From NCBI GenBank assembly GCA_034509495.1, contig CM067525.1:16989552-17053551 (forward strand): DNA of 64,000 nt, read 5' to 3'. The notes under the pieces are model-generated. The model worked only from the letters and a program-made list of their open reading frames with translations, made no database searches and was not told where the DNA came from. Positions 31,441 to 44,022 of the stretch are shown here, piece by piece. The stretch comes from Acestrorhynchus altus (Eukaryota; Chordata; Actinopteri; Characiformes; Acestrorhynchidae). The stretch's first letter is position 1. Every line of letters starts with the position of its first letter. A program made the position numbers and the translations under genes.

Positions 31441-31905
31441 TTCTCAAGTTCCATGATCGGGCGCAGTGCGATGTTGAGTGGGGTGCGTGAGCGGCGGGTT
31501 TGGGGTCTGTGGGTTGGGGTGTTGATTATGGCTTTGCAGATGGATTTTATGCAGCGATGCAGCTTGTGTTTACCTGACGCTCAGTCGCCCGCGCTGGAGT
31601 ATCTGTTGCTATAATTAGTCTCTAGGCTGCTGTAATTGTGCATGGTGCAGATGGTTAATTATTTTTGTTTGCCCTAAATCCCAATCCTCCGCTCTGCACA
31701 CTGTTTAATCAGGCTCTTTATGAGGCGGCCTTCTGGGGTCCCGAGGAGCCGCTCGCCGTACGGCCGGAAAAAGAAGAACTTCAGGTTTTAGACTGAACAG
31801 AAACTGCCGTTATGCAGTAGCTGCATTAACCTTATAGTTAATTGGTGGGATGTGAGCCTGCAGCTGCACTCTGTCTGTGGCTGTTTAGGAAACCAGTGAT
31901 ATTAT
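31441..31905. promoter_or_regulatory. Candidate conserved non-coding element rich in homeodomain cores
   Basis: Complex, non-repetitive sequence with clustered TAATTA/ATTA cores (GCTATAATTAGTC, GCTGTAATTGTGC, GGTTAATTATTTTTG) and TTTATGAGGC. It stands out against the surrounding repeats. No frame looks coding. Confidence 0.35.
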
Positions 31906-32244
31906 AGCTTTAATAGAAGGTTCTCAAGTTACTGAGACAGAAACACAAAAGAATAGAAGCTTCTTCTCGCTGTGTCAACATTCTACACAACAACGTTCAC
32001 AGCACAAAACACCCTGATCTCGCCTCCTGTTCTCTCTCTCTCTCTCTCTCTCAGCCAGTAAAGCTATGGACGTGGCACTTTTCCCAAGGACAGTTTAGCT
32101 TTAGCCCAGAAAATCCCACTCCCACACCACCATATATACCCCCCCCCCATCGCTCTCTTTTCTCTCTGTATCTCCCTCTCTTTTTAATTCCTCTTTCTCC
32201 CTATTCTGTCTGATTCTCCTTCGTCTCCATTCATTAGCGCCAAA

Positions 32245-34268
32245 CCAATCAGCACTCAGCATCAGTAACGCTAATGATTCAGCGCTCAGCAGCAGTAACG
32301 CTAACGATTCAGCACTCAGCATCGAAGTAGCAGCTAATGATTCAGCAGCTCAGCAGCAGTAGCAGCTAACGATTCAGCACTCAGCATCAATGCTTGTGCC
32401 GGTCAGCCTCAGCATCCCAGTGCGCTGATTCAGCGCTCATCAGTAATGCTAACGATTCAGCACTCCAGCAGCAATACTTCCTTCTTGATTCGCTCAACGG
32501 CAGTAACGTAGCGATTCAGCACTCCAGCATCAATCGCCTTCTTGATTGTCCAGCATCAATGCTTGCTAGCGATTCAGCACTCAGCATCGGCGGCTAACGA
32601 TTGGCACTCAGCAGCAGTAGCGCTAACGATTCAGCACTCCAGCATCCAATGCGCTAACGATTCAGCCTCAGCATCAATGGCAGCTAACGATTCAGCACTC
32701 AGCAGTAGCGATGCGATTCAGCGGCAGTAATGCTGCGATTCTGCACTCAGCATCAATGGCAGCTAACGATTCAGCGTCAGTAGCAGCTAACGACTCAGCG
32801 CTCCAGGCAATGCTAACGCGATTCTGCATCAGCATCAATGGCAGCTAGCGATTCGGCACTCAGCAGATAGCATGCGATTCCGGCAGTAGCGCCTTCGCGA
32901 TTCTGCACTCAGCATCAGTAACACTAACGACTCAGCGCTAAGCATCAGTAACGTTAACTATTCAGCGCTCAGCAGCAGTAACGCTAACGATTCAGCGCTC
33001 AGCAGCAATGCGTGCGATTCAGCACTCAGCATCCAATGCTTCGCGATTCAGCACTCCCAGCATCAATGTAGCCCTAACGATTCAGCGCTCAGCAGCAGTA
33101 ACGCGATTCAGCGCTCAGCAGCAGTAACGCTAACGATTCAGCGCTCAGCAGCAGTAATGCTAGCGATTCAGCAGCAGTAGCGCTGGCGATTCCAACGGCA
33201 GAATGCGCTAATGATTCAGCGCTCAGCGGCAATGCGCTAACGATTCAAGCGGCTCAGCAGCAGTAGCAGCTAACGATTCAGGCGTAGCATCAATGCGCTA
33301 ACGATTCAGCACTCAACCTCAGTAGCGTAGCGATTCAGCACTCGGCATCAATGCGCTAACGATTCAGCACTCAGGCAATGCGCTAGCGATTCAGCGCTCA
33401 GCAGATGGCGCTAACGATTCAGCACTCCCAGCATCCAATGCGCTAACGATTCCCGGCACTCAGCGGCAGTAGCGCTAGCGATTCGGCACTCCTTGGCAAT
33501 GCGCTAGCGATTCAGCGCTCAGCATCCAGTAGCGCTAGCGATTCAGCACTCCAGCATCAGTAAGCGCTAGCGATTCGGCACTCAGCAGCAATGCGCTAAC
33601 GATTCGGCACTCAGCATCCAGTAACGTAACGATTCCAGCCTCCAGCATCAATGCGCTAACGATTCAGCAGTAACGCTAACGATTCTGCACTCAGCATCAA
33701 TCAGCAGCTGGATCAGCATCAATGCCTTCGCGACTCAGCACTCCAGCAGCAGTACTTCACTTATGATTCTGCCTCAGCATCAATGCGCTAACGATTCAGC
33801 ACTCCAGCAGTAGCAGTGCTTGATTCAGCAGCGATGGCATGCGATTCTGCACTCAGCATCAATGCGCTAACGACTCAGCGCTGGCATCAGTAGCGCGTTA
33901 ACTATTCAGGCGCTCAGCAGCGATACTTGCCTTCGCGATTCAGCGCTCAGCAGCGAATGCGTGGCGATTCAGCGCTCAGCATCAATGCTTGCTGCGATTC
34001 AGCGCTCGGCATCAATCGCGCTAACCGATTCAGCGCTCAGCGGCAATGGCAGCTAGCGATTCAGCTCAGCAGATGGCAGCTAACGATTCGGCGCTCAGCA
34101 GGCAATGCGCTAGCGATTCGCAACCCCCAATGCGCTATGGCGATTCAGCGCTCAGCGGCAGTAGCTAATGATTCCCAGCGCTCAGCGGCAATGCTTGCTA
34201 CTTGATTCAGCAGCAATGCGCTAACGATTCAGCACTCAGCATCAGTAATGCTGGCGATTCAGCACCAG
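32245..34268. repeat. 2-kb degenerate minisatellite ATTCAGCACTCAGCATCAGT
   Basis: About 65-70 copies of a unit near 30 bp, ATTCAGCACTCAGCATCAGT plus AACGCTAACG. Indels occur in most units and substitutions are frequent, more than in neighbouring arrays. The first unit starts with CCAATCAGCACTCAG, like the array at 13600-13880. Confidence 0.93.
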
Positions 34269-34524
34269 GAGTTTGACCAGTTAGCAACTCTCACTGTATT
34301 TGTTCAGACTGGTTTTGCTAGTTCAGACTGATTCAGACCAGTTTAGTTTGGTTCTGTGGATTCATGCTAATCTTCAGACCAGTTCAAATTAGTTCAGGCT
34401 GGGGCATGAATACCAATTGTCTAAATTGAAGGTATATTTGACTACATGGATGAGGTGAGATGTGAGATGAGGAGGCTCACAAAGAAGTATTTTTTTCTCT
34501 CATATTGTAGAGGCAGAACGGAGT

Positions 34525-34558
<34 letters not shown>

Positions 34559-34632
34559 TATATATTCTGTGGTGGCCTGGCTCTATGTGCCTCTGTGTGC
34601 CTCTTATCAACAAACTATTGACATCCATTTTG

Positions 34633-34668
<36 letters not shown>

Positions 34669-34880
34669 GGATTAACCAGTCTAGAAGCTCTACTCTGCAC
34701 ATGAGCGCATTTAGAACTCATAAGTATTAACTGTTTACATCATTATAGCTTTAATAACAGTAGTTATAGTCATCATCAACAATATTATTATTAATATTAT
34801 TAGTGTAATATTATTATTATTATTATTACTATTATTATATAATATTAATAATGTTAGTGAAGTATCATATGTTCCATCTG
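34269..34880. other. Spacer with two (CA)n runs and ATT-rich DNA
   Basis: (CA)n at about 34527-34555 and 34636-34666, ATTATT-type sequence at 34780-34850, and a short GTTCAGACTGGTT repeat at 34300-34400. Confidence 0.75.
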
Positions 34881-34889
34881 TGTTTTATG

Positions 34890-36560
34890 GATTTGAGTGC
34901 TCGATAGGTGTCAGATGGGTGTTGGTTGAGTGTTGGATGAGTGTCAGAGTTGGGTCAGATGGGTGTTGGTTGAGTGTTTGATGAGTGTCAGAAGGGGTGT
35001 TGGTTGAGTGTTGATTGGAGGAGTGTTTGATGGGTGTTGGTTGGAGTGTTTGATAGGTGTTGGATGAGTGTCAGATGGGTGTTGGTGAGTGTTTGATGAA
35101 GTGTCAGAGAAAGTGTTGGTTGAGTGTTGGTTAGTCATTTGATGGGTGTTGGTTGAGTGTTTTGATGAGTGTTGGATGAGTGTCATATGGGTGTTGGTTG
35201 AGTGTTTGATTAGTGTCGGATGGGTGTTGGTTGAGTGTTGGATGAGTGTCAGAGTTGGGTCAGATGGGTGTTGGCCCGGATTTGGATGTCAGGTGGGTGT
35301 TGGTTGAGTGTTGCATTAGTGTCAGATGGGTGTTGGTTGAGTGTTTGATGAGTGTCAGATGAGTGTTGGTTGAGTGTTGGATGAGTGTCAGAGTTGGGTC
35401 AGATGGGTGTTGGTTGAGTGTCAGGTGGGTGTTGGTTGAGTGTTTGATGAGTGTCGGATGGTGTTAGTTTGATCTTTGATGAGTGTATCAGATGGGTGTT
35501 GGTTCGAGTATTGGATGAGTGTCAGGATTGGGTCAGATGGGTGTTGGTTGAGTGTCAGGTGGGTGTTGGTTGGTGTTTGATGAGTGTCAGATGATTGTTG
35601 GTTCAGTGTTTGATGAGTGTCAGAAGGGTGTTGGTTAGTGTTGGTTGGTCTTGATGGGTGTTGGTTGAGTGTTTGATGGGTGTTGGATGAGTGTCAGATG
35701 GGTGTTGGTGAGTGTTTGATGAGTGTCAGAAGGGTGTTGGTTGAGTGTTGGTTGAGTGTTTGATGGGTGTTGGTTGAGTGTTTGATGGGTGTTGGATGAG
35801 TGTCATATGGGTGTTGGTTGAGTGTTTGATTAGTGTCGGATGGGTGTTGGTTGAGTGTTGGATGAGTCAGATGGGTGTTAGTTGGAGTGTTGGATGGAGT
35901 GTCAGAGTTGGAGTCAGATGGGGTGTTGGATTTGAGTGTCAGATGGGTGTTGGTTGAGTGTCAGGTGGGTGTTGATTGAGTGTTTGATGAGTGTCAGGTG
36001 GGTGTTGAGTGTTTGAGTGTCAGATGGGTGTTGGTTGAGTGTTTATTGAGTGTCAGAAGGGTGTTGGTTGAGTGTTTGATGGGTGTTGGTTGAGTGTTTG
36101 ATGGGTGTTGGATGAGTGTCAGATGGGTGTTGGTGAGTGTTTGATGAGTGTCATGGCGTGTTGGTTGAGTCTTAGTTTGTGTTGGTGGAGTGTTGGATGA
36201 GTGTCATGGGTGTTGGTTGAGTGTTGGATGAGTGTCAGATGGGTGTTGGTTGAGTGTTGGATCAGTGTCAGATGGGTGTTGGATGAGTGTCTGATGGGTA
36301 TTTTAGCAGTGTGTCAATGATGGTGTAGATGAGTATTGGATGAATGCTTCGGATTAGCGTCAGGTGGTGTTTGATGAGTGTCAGATGGGTGTTGGTTGAG
36401 TGTTTGATGAGTGTCAGATGGGTGTTGGTTGAGTGTTTGATGAGTGTCAGATGGGTGTTGGTTGAGTGTTTGATGAGTGCTTTATGAACATTTTGATGAG
36501 TATTTGATCAGTGTTGGATGAATGTTGTTTGATTAGCCTCTGATGAGTGTCAGGCGAGTG
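34890..36560. repeat. 33-bp minisatellite GGTGTTGGTTGAGTGTTTGA
   Basis: About 50 copies of GGTGTTGGTTGAGTGTTTGA plus TGAGTGTCAGATG with short and long variants. Longer blocks also repeat (GTCAGAGTTGGGTCAGATGG returns at 34945, 35247, 35388 and, with changes, later), showing higher-order duplication. Confidence 0.93.
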
Positions 36561-36916
36561 TTAAATGAATATTTATTGTTTTTGAGAAATTTTAATTCTG
36601 CAAGGTTAAATGAGTTCTATTTATTCTAGACACTTCTCACTTTCTCCTCTCTCATCTTTTTCACTCTTTCTCTTCCCTCTCTCATGAGTTTTTATCTATC
36701 CTCCTTTCCTTAATTACTGTTTTTATATATTTACAAAGAATTATAATAATAATGTGTATGTGTATGTTAAATAATAATAATAATATGTAGTTTTGATTAT
36801 TATTATTAGTGGAATGTTGCTGTAGTTTGTGGTGGTCAGTAGGGGGAGCTGTTGGAGTGTATAAAGGGAGTGGATGCTGGTGTAAAAATCACAGATTTAG
36901 TATTCGCCCTACTTTA

Positions 36917-36974
<58 letters not shown>

Positions 36975-37200
36975 TGTGTGTGTGTGTTAAGAATGAGCAG
37001 ACCAGTGTGTGTGTGTAGAGCAATGTATGTCTCATGTACCTGTCTATTAAGGTGTGTGTGTGTGTGTGTGTGTTCAAGTTATGTGTGAGTCAGTTCAAGT
37101 TAAGAGAGTGTTTCAGCTCTCTCACTCTTTTCTGAATGCACAACTAATGACCAATCAGAACAGAGCTAATTGACACATATCAATCTTAAGGTCACTCTGT
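36561..37200. other. Spacer with (TG)n runs
   Basis: Pyrimidine-rich and AT-rich sequence, (TG)n at about 36919-36991 and 37051-37072. No gene signal. Confidence 0.7.
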
Positions 37201-37440
37201 TTTCAGTATGTATTACTTTAGTAAGTTGTTTACAGTATTTATTAGTTGTATGTATGTTCAGTATGTATTATTTTAGTAAGAGTTTATAGTATGTATTCAG
37301 TATGCTTGTGGTTAGTGACGTTGTTTACTGTATGTATTAGACAGTATGTATTGGTTAGTGGCGGTTGTTTACTGTATGTATTAGTTCAGTATGTATTAGT
37401 TTAGTAACAGTTGTTTACAGTATGTATTAGTGTTCTGACA
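37200..37440. repeat. Minisatellite CAGTATGTATTAGTTTAGTA
   Basis: Six to seven copies of a 30-40 bp unit containing AGTATGTATTAG and AGTTGTTTACAGT. Confidence 0.85.
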
Positions 37441-37631
37441 GTGTTGTCAGGCTGTACCCGTCATACACTCCGATTGGAGTATCGGTATAATTTATCACAG
37501 TGAGAGTGATGTATCAGCCACTCTGTTCAGCTGGACCTGATAAGAAGACCAGCGCTAAAACATTAGCCTCTGACCAATGATGTTGTTATCTCTGGCCTGC
37601 CCCTGAAATTTATCTTCATCTCCTCCAGCAC

Positions 37632-37684
<53 letters not shown>

Positions 37685-38080
37685 GAGTCCAGATTCATTA
37701 TTTTAGACATACTAAACACTGCAACATCAGACTATGCATCAGTAATAGTAGGTAATATGTAGGCCTCTGTGTGTGTGTGTGTGTGTGTGTTCAACTAACT
37801 ATTAATAACAATATTAATAATATGTGTGTAATAATGTGTGTGTGTGTGTGTGTAATGTGTGTGTGTGTGTGTGTAGTTGCTAGGCTCCTCTCCTGCTTGT
37901 AGTCTAACTCAGACAGGCTGGTGATAAATGGACTCATGTAAATCCCATCAGTCCTGCTCTGACTACCTCAGGGTGCAATACAGCGCACCAGTGATGCGAG
38001 GCAGGAGATTACATGCTTCACAGATCCAGGCAATTAATTACAGAGTGGTGCTGCAGCCTACAGGACCGCCTATTAGTACA
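37441..38080. other. Spacer with (CA)n and (TG)n
   Basis: (CA)n at about 37633-37681, (TG)n at about 37768-37790 and 37835-37874. The remainder is unique sequence with no gene I can recognise. Confidence 0.65.
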
Positions 38081-38082
38081 CC

Positions 38083-39112
38083 AATACATACTGAATACAC
38101 ATACTGCACCAATACATACTGCATACACATACTGCACCAATACATACTGCATACATACTACACCAGCACATACCATACACATACTACACCAATACATACT
38201 GAATACACATACTACACCAATACATACTGCACACACATACTACGCAATACATACTGCATACACATACCTGGCCATACTGCACATACTACATAATGCTGCA
38301 CACATTCTTTACACCAATACATACTACACACATTCTACACCAATACACTGAATACACATACTACACCAATACATACTGCACATTCTACCAATACATACTG
38401 CACACACATACTACACCAGCCATACTACACATACTACACAATACATACACACATTCACACCAATACATACTGAATACATACTACACCAATACATACTGCA
38501 CACACATTCTACACCAATACATACTGAATACATACTACACCAATACATACCATACATACTACACACAATACATACTGCATACACATACTACCAATACATG
38601 CATACACATTCTACACAATACATGCACACATACTACACCAATACATACTGCACACATTTCTCCACCAATACATACTGCATTCTACACAGCATACTGCATA
38701 CATACTACACCCAGCCATACTACACATTACCAATATGCACACATACATACTACACCAATACATACTGCACATTTCTACACCAATACATACTGCATACATT
38801 TCTACACCAATACATACTGCATACACATACTACACCAGCCCACATACTGCACACATTCTACACCAATACATACTGCATACATTTCTACACCAATACATAC
38901 TGCATACTACACCAATACATACTGCATACACATACTACACCAATACATACTGCACACACATTCTACACCAATACATACTGCATACACATTCTACACCAAT
39001 ACATACTGCATACACATGTACTACACTATTGCATACCACATGCACATTGTACCATAATACATACTGCATACACATTCTACACCAATACATACCATATATA
39101 CACACATTGTAC
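38083..39112. repeat. 1-kb minisatellite ACACCAATACATACTGCATA
   Basis: About 37 copies of ACACCAATACATACTGCATA plus CACATACT, with many deletions. All three forward frames stay open for 100-250 codons (Tyr/Thr/His-rich), which explains the long frames here. Confidence 0.93.
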
Positions 39113-39364
39113 ACTCGTGTATATACACACAGAAAAGACACAGATGTAATTTGAATAATGAGAATATCATTAATAAGTGTATAAAACACTGACACGTCTT
39201 CAGTAAGGTATGCTTTTAACCCCAGTCCCCCTGTCTGGACAGCTGATGACCAGGCTAACGTCCACTGCGGTGGTGAGCTCAGTGGGTTATGGAGTATTTT
39301 TCACATTTCTGTATAGTGAAGGACAAGGTTCTGACCCTGTCTGATAAACATGCTCCTACCACAG

Positions 39365-39368
<4 letters not shown>

Positions 39369-39421
<53 letters not shown>
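39369..39421. repeat. (TG)n microsatellite
   Basis: About 26 repeats; a second run follows at about 39499-39527. Confidence 0.96.
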
Positions 39422-39425
<4 letters not shown>

Positions 39426-39494
39426 CTGCAGTGCTTTGTGACATGGTGTGTAATTATTATACTGGAATTGCCTGAGCAGATGAGATGCTTTTAC

Positions 39495-39529
<35 letters not shown>

Positions 39530-39569
39530 AAATCTCACATACACACAATTTTATTGCTTTTTCTCACAA

Positions 39570-39810
39570 AATTGTAACACTTACTAGAATGGACCAATGT
39601 AACACACCACTGTTAGAATCCAACATTGTAACACACCACTGTTAGAATGCAACAGTGTAACACATCTTTGTCAGAACATTAACATTGTAACACACTATAA
39701 TTAGAAAGTAACATTGTAACGCGCCTTTGTTAGAACGTCACATTGTAAGACACTGTTGGAAAGCAGCAGTAACATCATTGTTAATGCAACAGCGTAACAC
39801 TATCATTAGA
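39570..39810. repeat. Minisatellite TTAGAATGCAACATTGTAAC
   Basis: Seven to eight degenerate copies of a 30-36 bp unit with ACATTGTAACACACCACTGT. Confidence 0.85.
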
Positions 39811-40355
39811 GTGAGACTATGTCTATACCTGCTCCTCCATTTCCTTCAAACCTGGAGTAAAGAGTGTTAAGACACTGGCGGCGTCTGTCCTGGGGGGTGT
39901 TTTCTGTGATGATTTACTGGGACTGAATCACAGCCTTGACGAAGCTCACCGTAACACACCTCCTCCTGTGTTCCACTGCACATGACAGGAATAACGTATG
40001 ACCAGACATGATGGGAGATGAGCAAAGCTCAGAGGAAGAGCAGCTCGGAGCAGGAGCTGTGAGGAGGCTGGTGGACGAGGCTCTGAACGTGTAGCTGGGA
40101 GGGAAATGGGAGAGGAGCAGTCGTGGATGTGTGAAAGCACGTGTTACTTTGTGAAAGTGTGGAGGAAGAGTAGGAGCCTGGGAGGTGTTCAGCGTGCTCT
40201 TCAGGCAGGTACCAAAACAGGAGAAAAGGTATAGATGAAAAGTAAACTTTTCCAGTATGTACTTGACCAGTACTGGACTGGAGCTTTGCACTTTTGGAAA
40301 GGTTTGAAAGTTTTCTTGTGATGTCACTCTCATGAACACATTCCCATATCACTCT
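39811..40355. other. Unique stretch, no gene assigned
   Basis: A 141-codon frame is open on the minus strand (39914-40339), Ser/Pro/Leu-rich and without recognisable motifs or flanking splice signals that fit; I do not call it coding. Confidence 0.4.
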
Positions 40356-40359
40356 CTAA

Positions 40360-40635
40360 TCTACTGCAGTTTAGCCCCACCCATTTAACCAACAGCAGTT
40401 TAGCCCCACCCATTTAACCTACACCAGTTTAGCCCACCCATTCAGTCTACAACAATGAAGCCCCACCCATTCAGCCTACAGCAGTTTAGCCCACCCATTC
40501 AGCCTACAGTAATTTAGCCCCACCCATTTAACCTACAGCAGTTTAGCCCACCCATTCAGCCTACAGCAGTATAGCCCCGCCCACTCAGTCTACAACAATG
40601 AAGCCCCACCCATTCAGCCTACAGCACACACAGAT
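40360..40635. repeat. Minisatellite family C, inverted array
   Basis: About nine copies of CAGTTTAGCCCCACCCATT plus CAGCCTACAG, the reverse complement of the units at 12905 and 30756. Confidence 0.92.
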
Positions 40636-40639
40636 CCAG

Positions 40640-41240
40640 TTATTATGCAGTTGAAGTATTACAGCCTGGGTGGACGCAGCCGGGTTTTAATTATGCGTGA
40701 GAACACTAACGGGGGGAGAGTCTAATTAGACAAGACAGCAGAGAGAGAACAGAGAGTGCTAATGATAATTACACCCTAACCCATACACACCCTGCACTCA
40801 CACAGCAGAGAGAGAGAGAGAGAGAGAGAGAGATCACTGTACCACTCACCTTAAAATATCACCTGATCTCACTCCACCGTCTCAATGCACTAAGAGACTC
40901 ACTTATGTCTCACTCCACACAAGTACAGGTCAGTCCTCTTGCCTGGAAATCTCACTCCCCTCACCTCAAAATGTCACTCTGCTCACCTGAAAATCTCACT
41001 CAGGTGTTTCTCAACTCATCTTAAAGTCACACTTCTCACCTGAAACTCTCACTTCTCACTCCACTCAACTAAAAGTCACTCCTCACCTGAAAACCTCACT
41101 CCACTCCCAATGCACTAAACTACACATCCCATTTAAGTCTCGACTAAAAGTCATCGTTTCACCCGGAAGTCTCACTCCACTCACCTGAAAGTCACTCCAG
41201 TCTCACCTAAAACTCTTCACTGCTGTCACCTTGAGCACAC
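40640..41240. repeat. (GA)n and CTCACCTGAAAATCTCACTC-type array
   Basis: A (GA)n run at 40808-40833, then from about 40845 to 41230 a loose array of TCACCTGAAAATCTCACTCC variants of 20-30 bp. Related on the other strand to the array at 42060-42860 (GGAGTGAGATTT). Confidence 0.75.
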
Positions 41241-41367
41241 CTTCACTTAAGAATACCTTACTCCTGCCTCCTGCTTCCATTCATTAGCTACATTAGTCTC
41301 GCAGCTCCAGGCTGAAACTTAAGTAGTAAAGTTGAGACACAGCGAAAGACTTGGGTGGGCTGATGGA

Positions 41368-41409
41368 GGTGGGGGGCCGGTGGGGGGCCGGTGGGGGGCC
41401 GGTGGGAGG
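41368..41409 (+). repeat. GGTGGGGGGCC repeat, G-quadruplex-prone
   Basis: Three to four copies of GGTGGGGGGCC, giving four G-runs of three or more within 40 bases. Confidence 0.85.
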
Positions 41410-42055
41410 AATCAGATTTTTGGCTAAAAACTAGTTTAAGCTTTAGTGACAGGACAGTTTGATTCCTGCACATAGAGGGGAGGTGATGATGGGCCACCGA
41501 TCGAGAGATGATGAAATGAACAGAGAGAGAGAGAGTGAGAGAGAGTGGAGTGAGGTGGGTGCGCTCGGCTGAGTGTAATGAACGCTGCTATTGACTGGAT
41601 TCTGCTCAGGCTGAGAGAAAAGAAGGAGCAGAAATTCAATCAGTTCTGCCTGAAGACATCTTCTCCCACTTTGCAAGATTAAAAGATCCAATTCTCTGAG
41701 CCTAGCCAAGCTCATCATCACACACACACACACACACACACACACTGCTCCAACAGTGGCCAACAGAGACATCCAGCAGGGTTTCCTCACTCTCAGTGTG
41801 TGTGTGAGGTGTGTGACGGACGGTAATGAAGCTGAATGGGTTTCTCTATTAGCTCTCTGACATCACTGTAAACTACCGTACGTTTATATGAGGGATAGTG
41901 TCTCTTAAAGACTGCCAAACTCACTCCAGTGTGTATTGAACTCATCTGAAGTGTGTATGCAGTGCGGAGAGGACGCTCACACAGCAGTCATTAGGACGTC
42001 TGAGCTAAGATTACTGCTTTATTCACCATTTATTTACTGTTTGTCAGGGATGCCA
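41410..42055. other. Spacer with (GA)n and (CA)n
   Basis: Short (GA)n near 41521-41545 and (CA)n at about 41719-41745. Otherwise unique sequence without gene signals. Confidence 0.55.
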
Positions 42056-42059
42056 ACTT

Positions 42060-42865
42060 TGGTGAGATGACTGGAGTGAGAGACTCGGGTGACTGGAGTG
42101 AGACCGAAGTGATTTTTTTTTTTGAAACTGAAGAGAGACTGTGGTTTCAGGTGCCTGGAGTGTGCCCGGAGTGAGATTTGGTTTCAGGTGACTGGAGTGT
42201 AACTGGAGTGAGATTTGGTTTCAGGTGACTGGAGTGTGCCCAGAGTGAGATTTCTCAGGTGACTGGAGTGGGATGTTTCATGAGTGAGACTGAAATTAGA
42301 TTTACAGGAGACTGGAGGAACACTGGAGTGAGATGTTTCAGGTGGAAAGAATAGTTGGTGGTCACTGAAGTGGAGTGAGGTGTTCCAGGTGATAAGTATA
42401 ACTACAATGCGATTTTTGAGTTGACTGGAGTGTGACTGGAGTGAGTTGTTTCAAGTGAATGAAGTTAACTTATGGTGTGAGATATTTGGGGTGACTGGAG
42501 TGAGATTTGCATAGCTACTGTTTGTGGGGAGATGCTTCCAGTGATCACAGTGAGATGTTTTAGGCGACTTGACTGTAACTGGTGAGATGTTCAGATGACT
42601 GGAGCGAGATAACTAGAGTGACATGTTTCGGTTTCTGGTGACCAGGCTCACATATTTGTAGTGACTGGAGTGAGATGTCTGAGGTGACTTAAATGAGATT
42701 GAAGTGAGATTTTCAGTGGAGTGAAAAGAAACTGGAATGTGATGCTTCACTTTACTGGGGTGAGACATTTCAAGTCAGTGGAGTGTAACTGGAGGGATGT
42801 GTTTCAGCTGACTGGAGTGAAACTGAAATGAGATTATCCAGGTGAAGAGTGGGAAAAGAGTGAGC
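42060..42865. repeat. Degenerate array GGTGACTGGAGTGAGATTT
   Basis: About 25 loosely spaced copies of GACTGGAGTGAGA with GTTTCAGGTGACTGGAGTG. Unit length varies between 20 and 45 bp. Confidence 0.85.
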
Positions 42866-43161
42866 ATCTGAGTCTGAAGTGAGATTTGTCAGTCACTCCT
42901 ACTTATTGTGGGACTGGTGAGAGTCTAGGTCGGTGTGGCTTGAAGGTTTAGATTCAGAATGTCTCACTCGGAGAGAGAGCGAGCGAGGACATTTAAAGGT
43001 GTAAGGGTGTCATGGGGAGAGCACTGAGCTTGTATCACTCTAATAGCCCTGACCGTGACCTCGCACTCCTCCATGCCTGCTGTAAGGCATTGCTATGTTG
43101 GAGTTCAGACTGACCGCAGTGCTGATGGAGGCCACCTGACCTCTGAACATCACTGTCCTTC

Positions 43162-43180
43162 ACTGTCATAGAAGGCACAG

Positions 43181-43236
<56 letters not shown>
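43162..43236. repeat. (TG)n microsatellite
   Basis: About 35 repeats with one TT interruption. Confidence 0.95.
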
Positions 43237-43237
<1 letters not shown>

Positions 43238-43307
43238 AAAGTCAAAGTTGTGGACCCTGTTGTTACAATAGCGCCCTATCCTGCCCTGGTCGAGTACTGC
43301 ACAGAGC

Positions 43308-43374
43308 CATTAAAGTAGCTGAGTGCGTTCATTTGAAAGGGTGTCCACAAATATTTGGACATACAGTGCATCCA
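43308..43374 (-). mobile_element. Fragment of the MITE-like element
   Basis: The reverse complement reads CACTGTATGTCCAAATATTT, GTGGACACCCTTTCAAATGA and CAGCTACTTTAA, matching the left end of the copy at 23966 and its terminus. Confidence 0.65.
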
Positions 43375-43582
43375 ACCTACCACAGTTTAGCCACGCTCAC
43401 TCACACTCAGTCCTCAGGAGGGTCACTGGTGTCCTGAACTGAAGGCCAAGGTTCAGCAGTCACGGTTCTCCGCCAGTAGAACGTGGGGAATTGTAATGGT
43501 ATAGTAATGCTGTACTAAATGTCAGATCAGGCCCTGCTGGGAGGCTGCTTCACTGCTGACCACATTGCACTCTTCAAATCCC

Positions 43583-43585
<3 letters not shown>

Positions 43586-43657
<72 letters not shown>
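43586..43657. repeat. (TG)n microsatellite
   Basis: About 36 uninterrupted repeats. Confidence 0.97.
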
Positions 43658-43658
<1 letters not shown>

Positions 43659-43791
43659 TGTCTGAAAGGCTGTGTGACACTCAACCCTGAGTGTGTGTCT
43701 GACGCAGTCACAGTGTCCTGAGGTGACAAGCTTCCACTCCAAACCACTGGAGAAAGGTAGGAAATAAATTTGATTTAGGGACGTCAAACTC

Positions 43792-44022
43792 TGTCTCTCT
43801 GTCTCTCTCTCTCTCTCTCTGTGACTTTCACTCTTTTCACCTTCTCTCTTTTCACTCTCTGGCTTTGTACTCTGTGGTTTTTCACTCTCCACTTTCTTTT
43901 CACTCTTTTCATGGTCACTCTTTTTACTCAGGCTTTTCACTCTCTTTCAACTTTGGGTTTTTATTCTCGTCACTTTCTTCTCAATTTTCACTCTCTTTTG
44001 ACTTTTTCTCTTTTAACTTTAT
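43792..44022. repeat. TTTTCACTCTC pyrimidine repeat
   Basis: About 14 degenerate copies of TTTTCACTCT with GG or GA interruptions, following a (CT)n run at 43802-43820. Confidence 0.85.

Noticed and set aside
32245..34268. CRISPR-like array
   Set aside because: The repeats are contiguous without unique spacers, and the genome is eukaryotic.
38083..39154. Open frames of 110-254 codons rich in Tyr, Thr and His
   Set aside because: They are produced by the ACACCAATACATACTGCATA minisatellite; all frames are open and shift at each indel.
39914..40339. 141-codon minus-strand frame
   Set aside because: Ser/Pro-rich with no recognisable motif, no conserved-looking block and no fitting splice sites.
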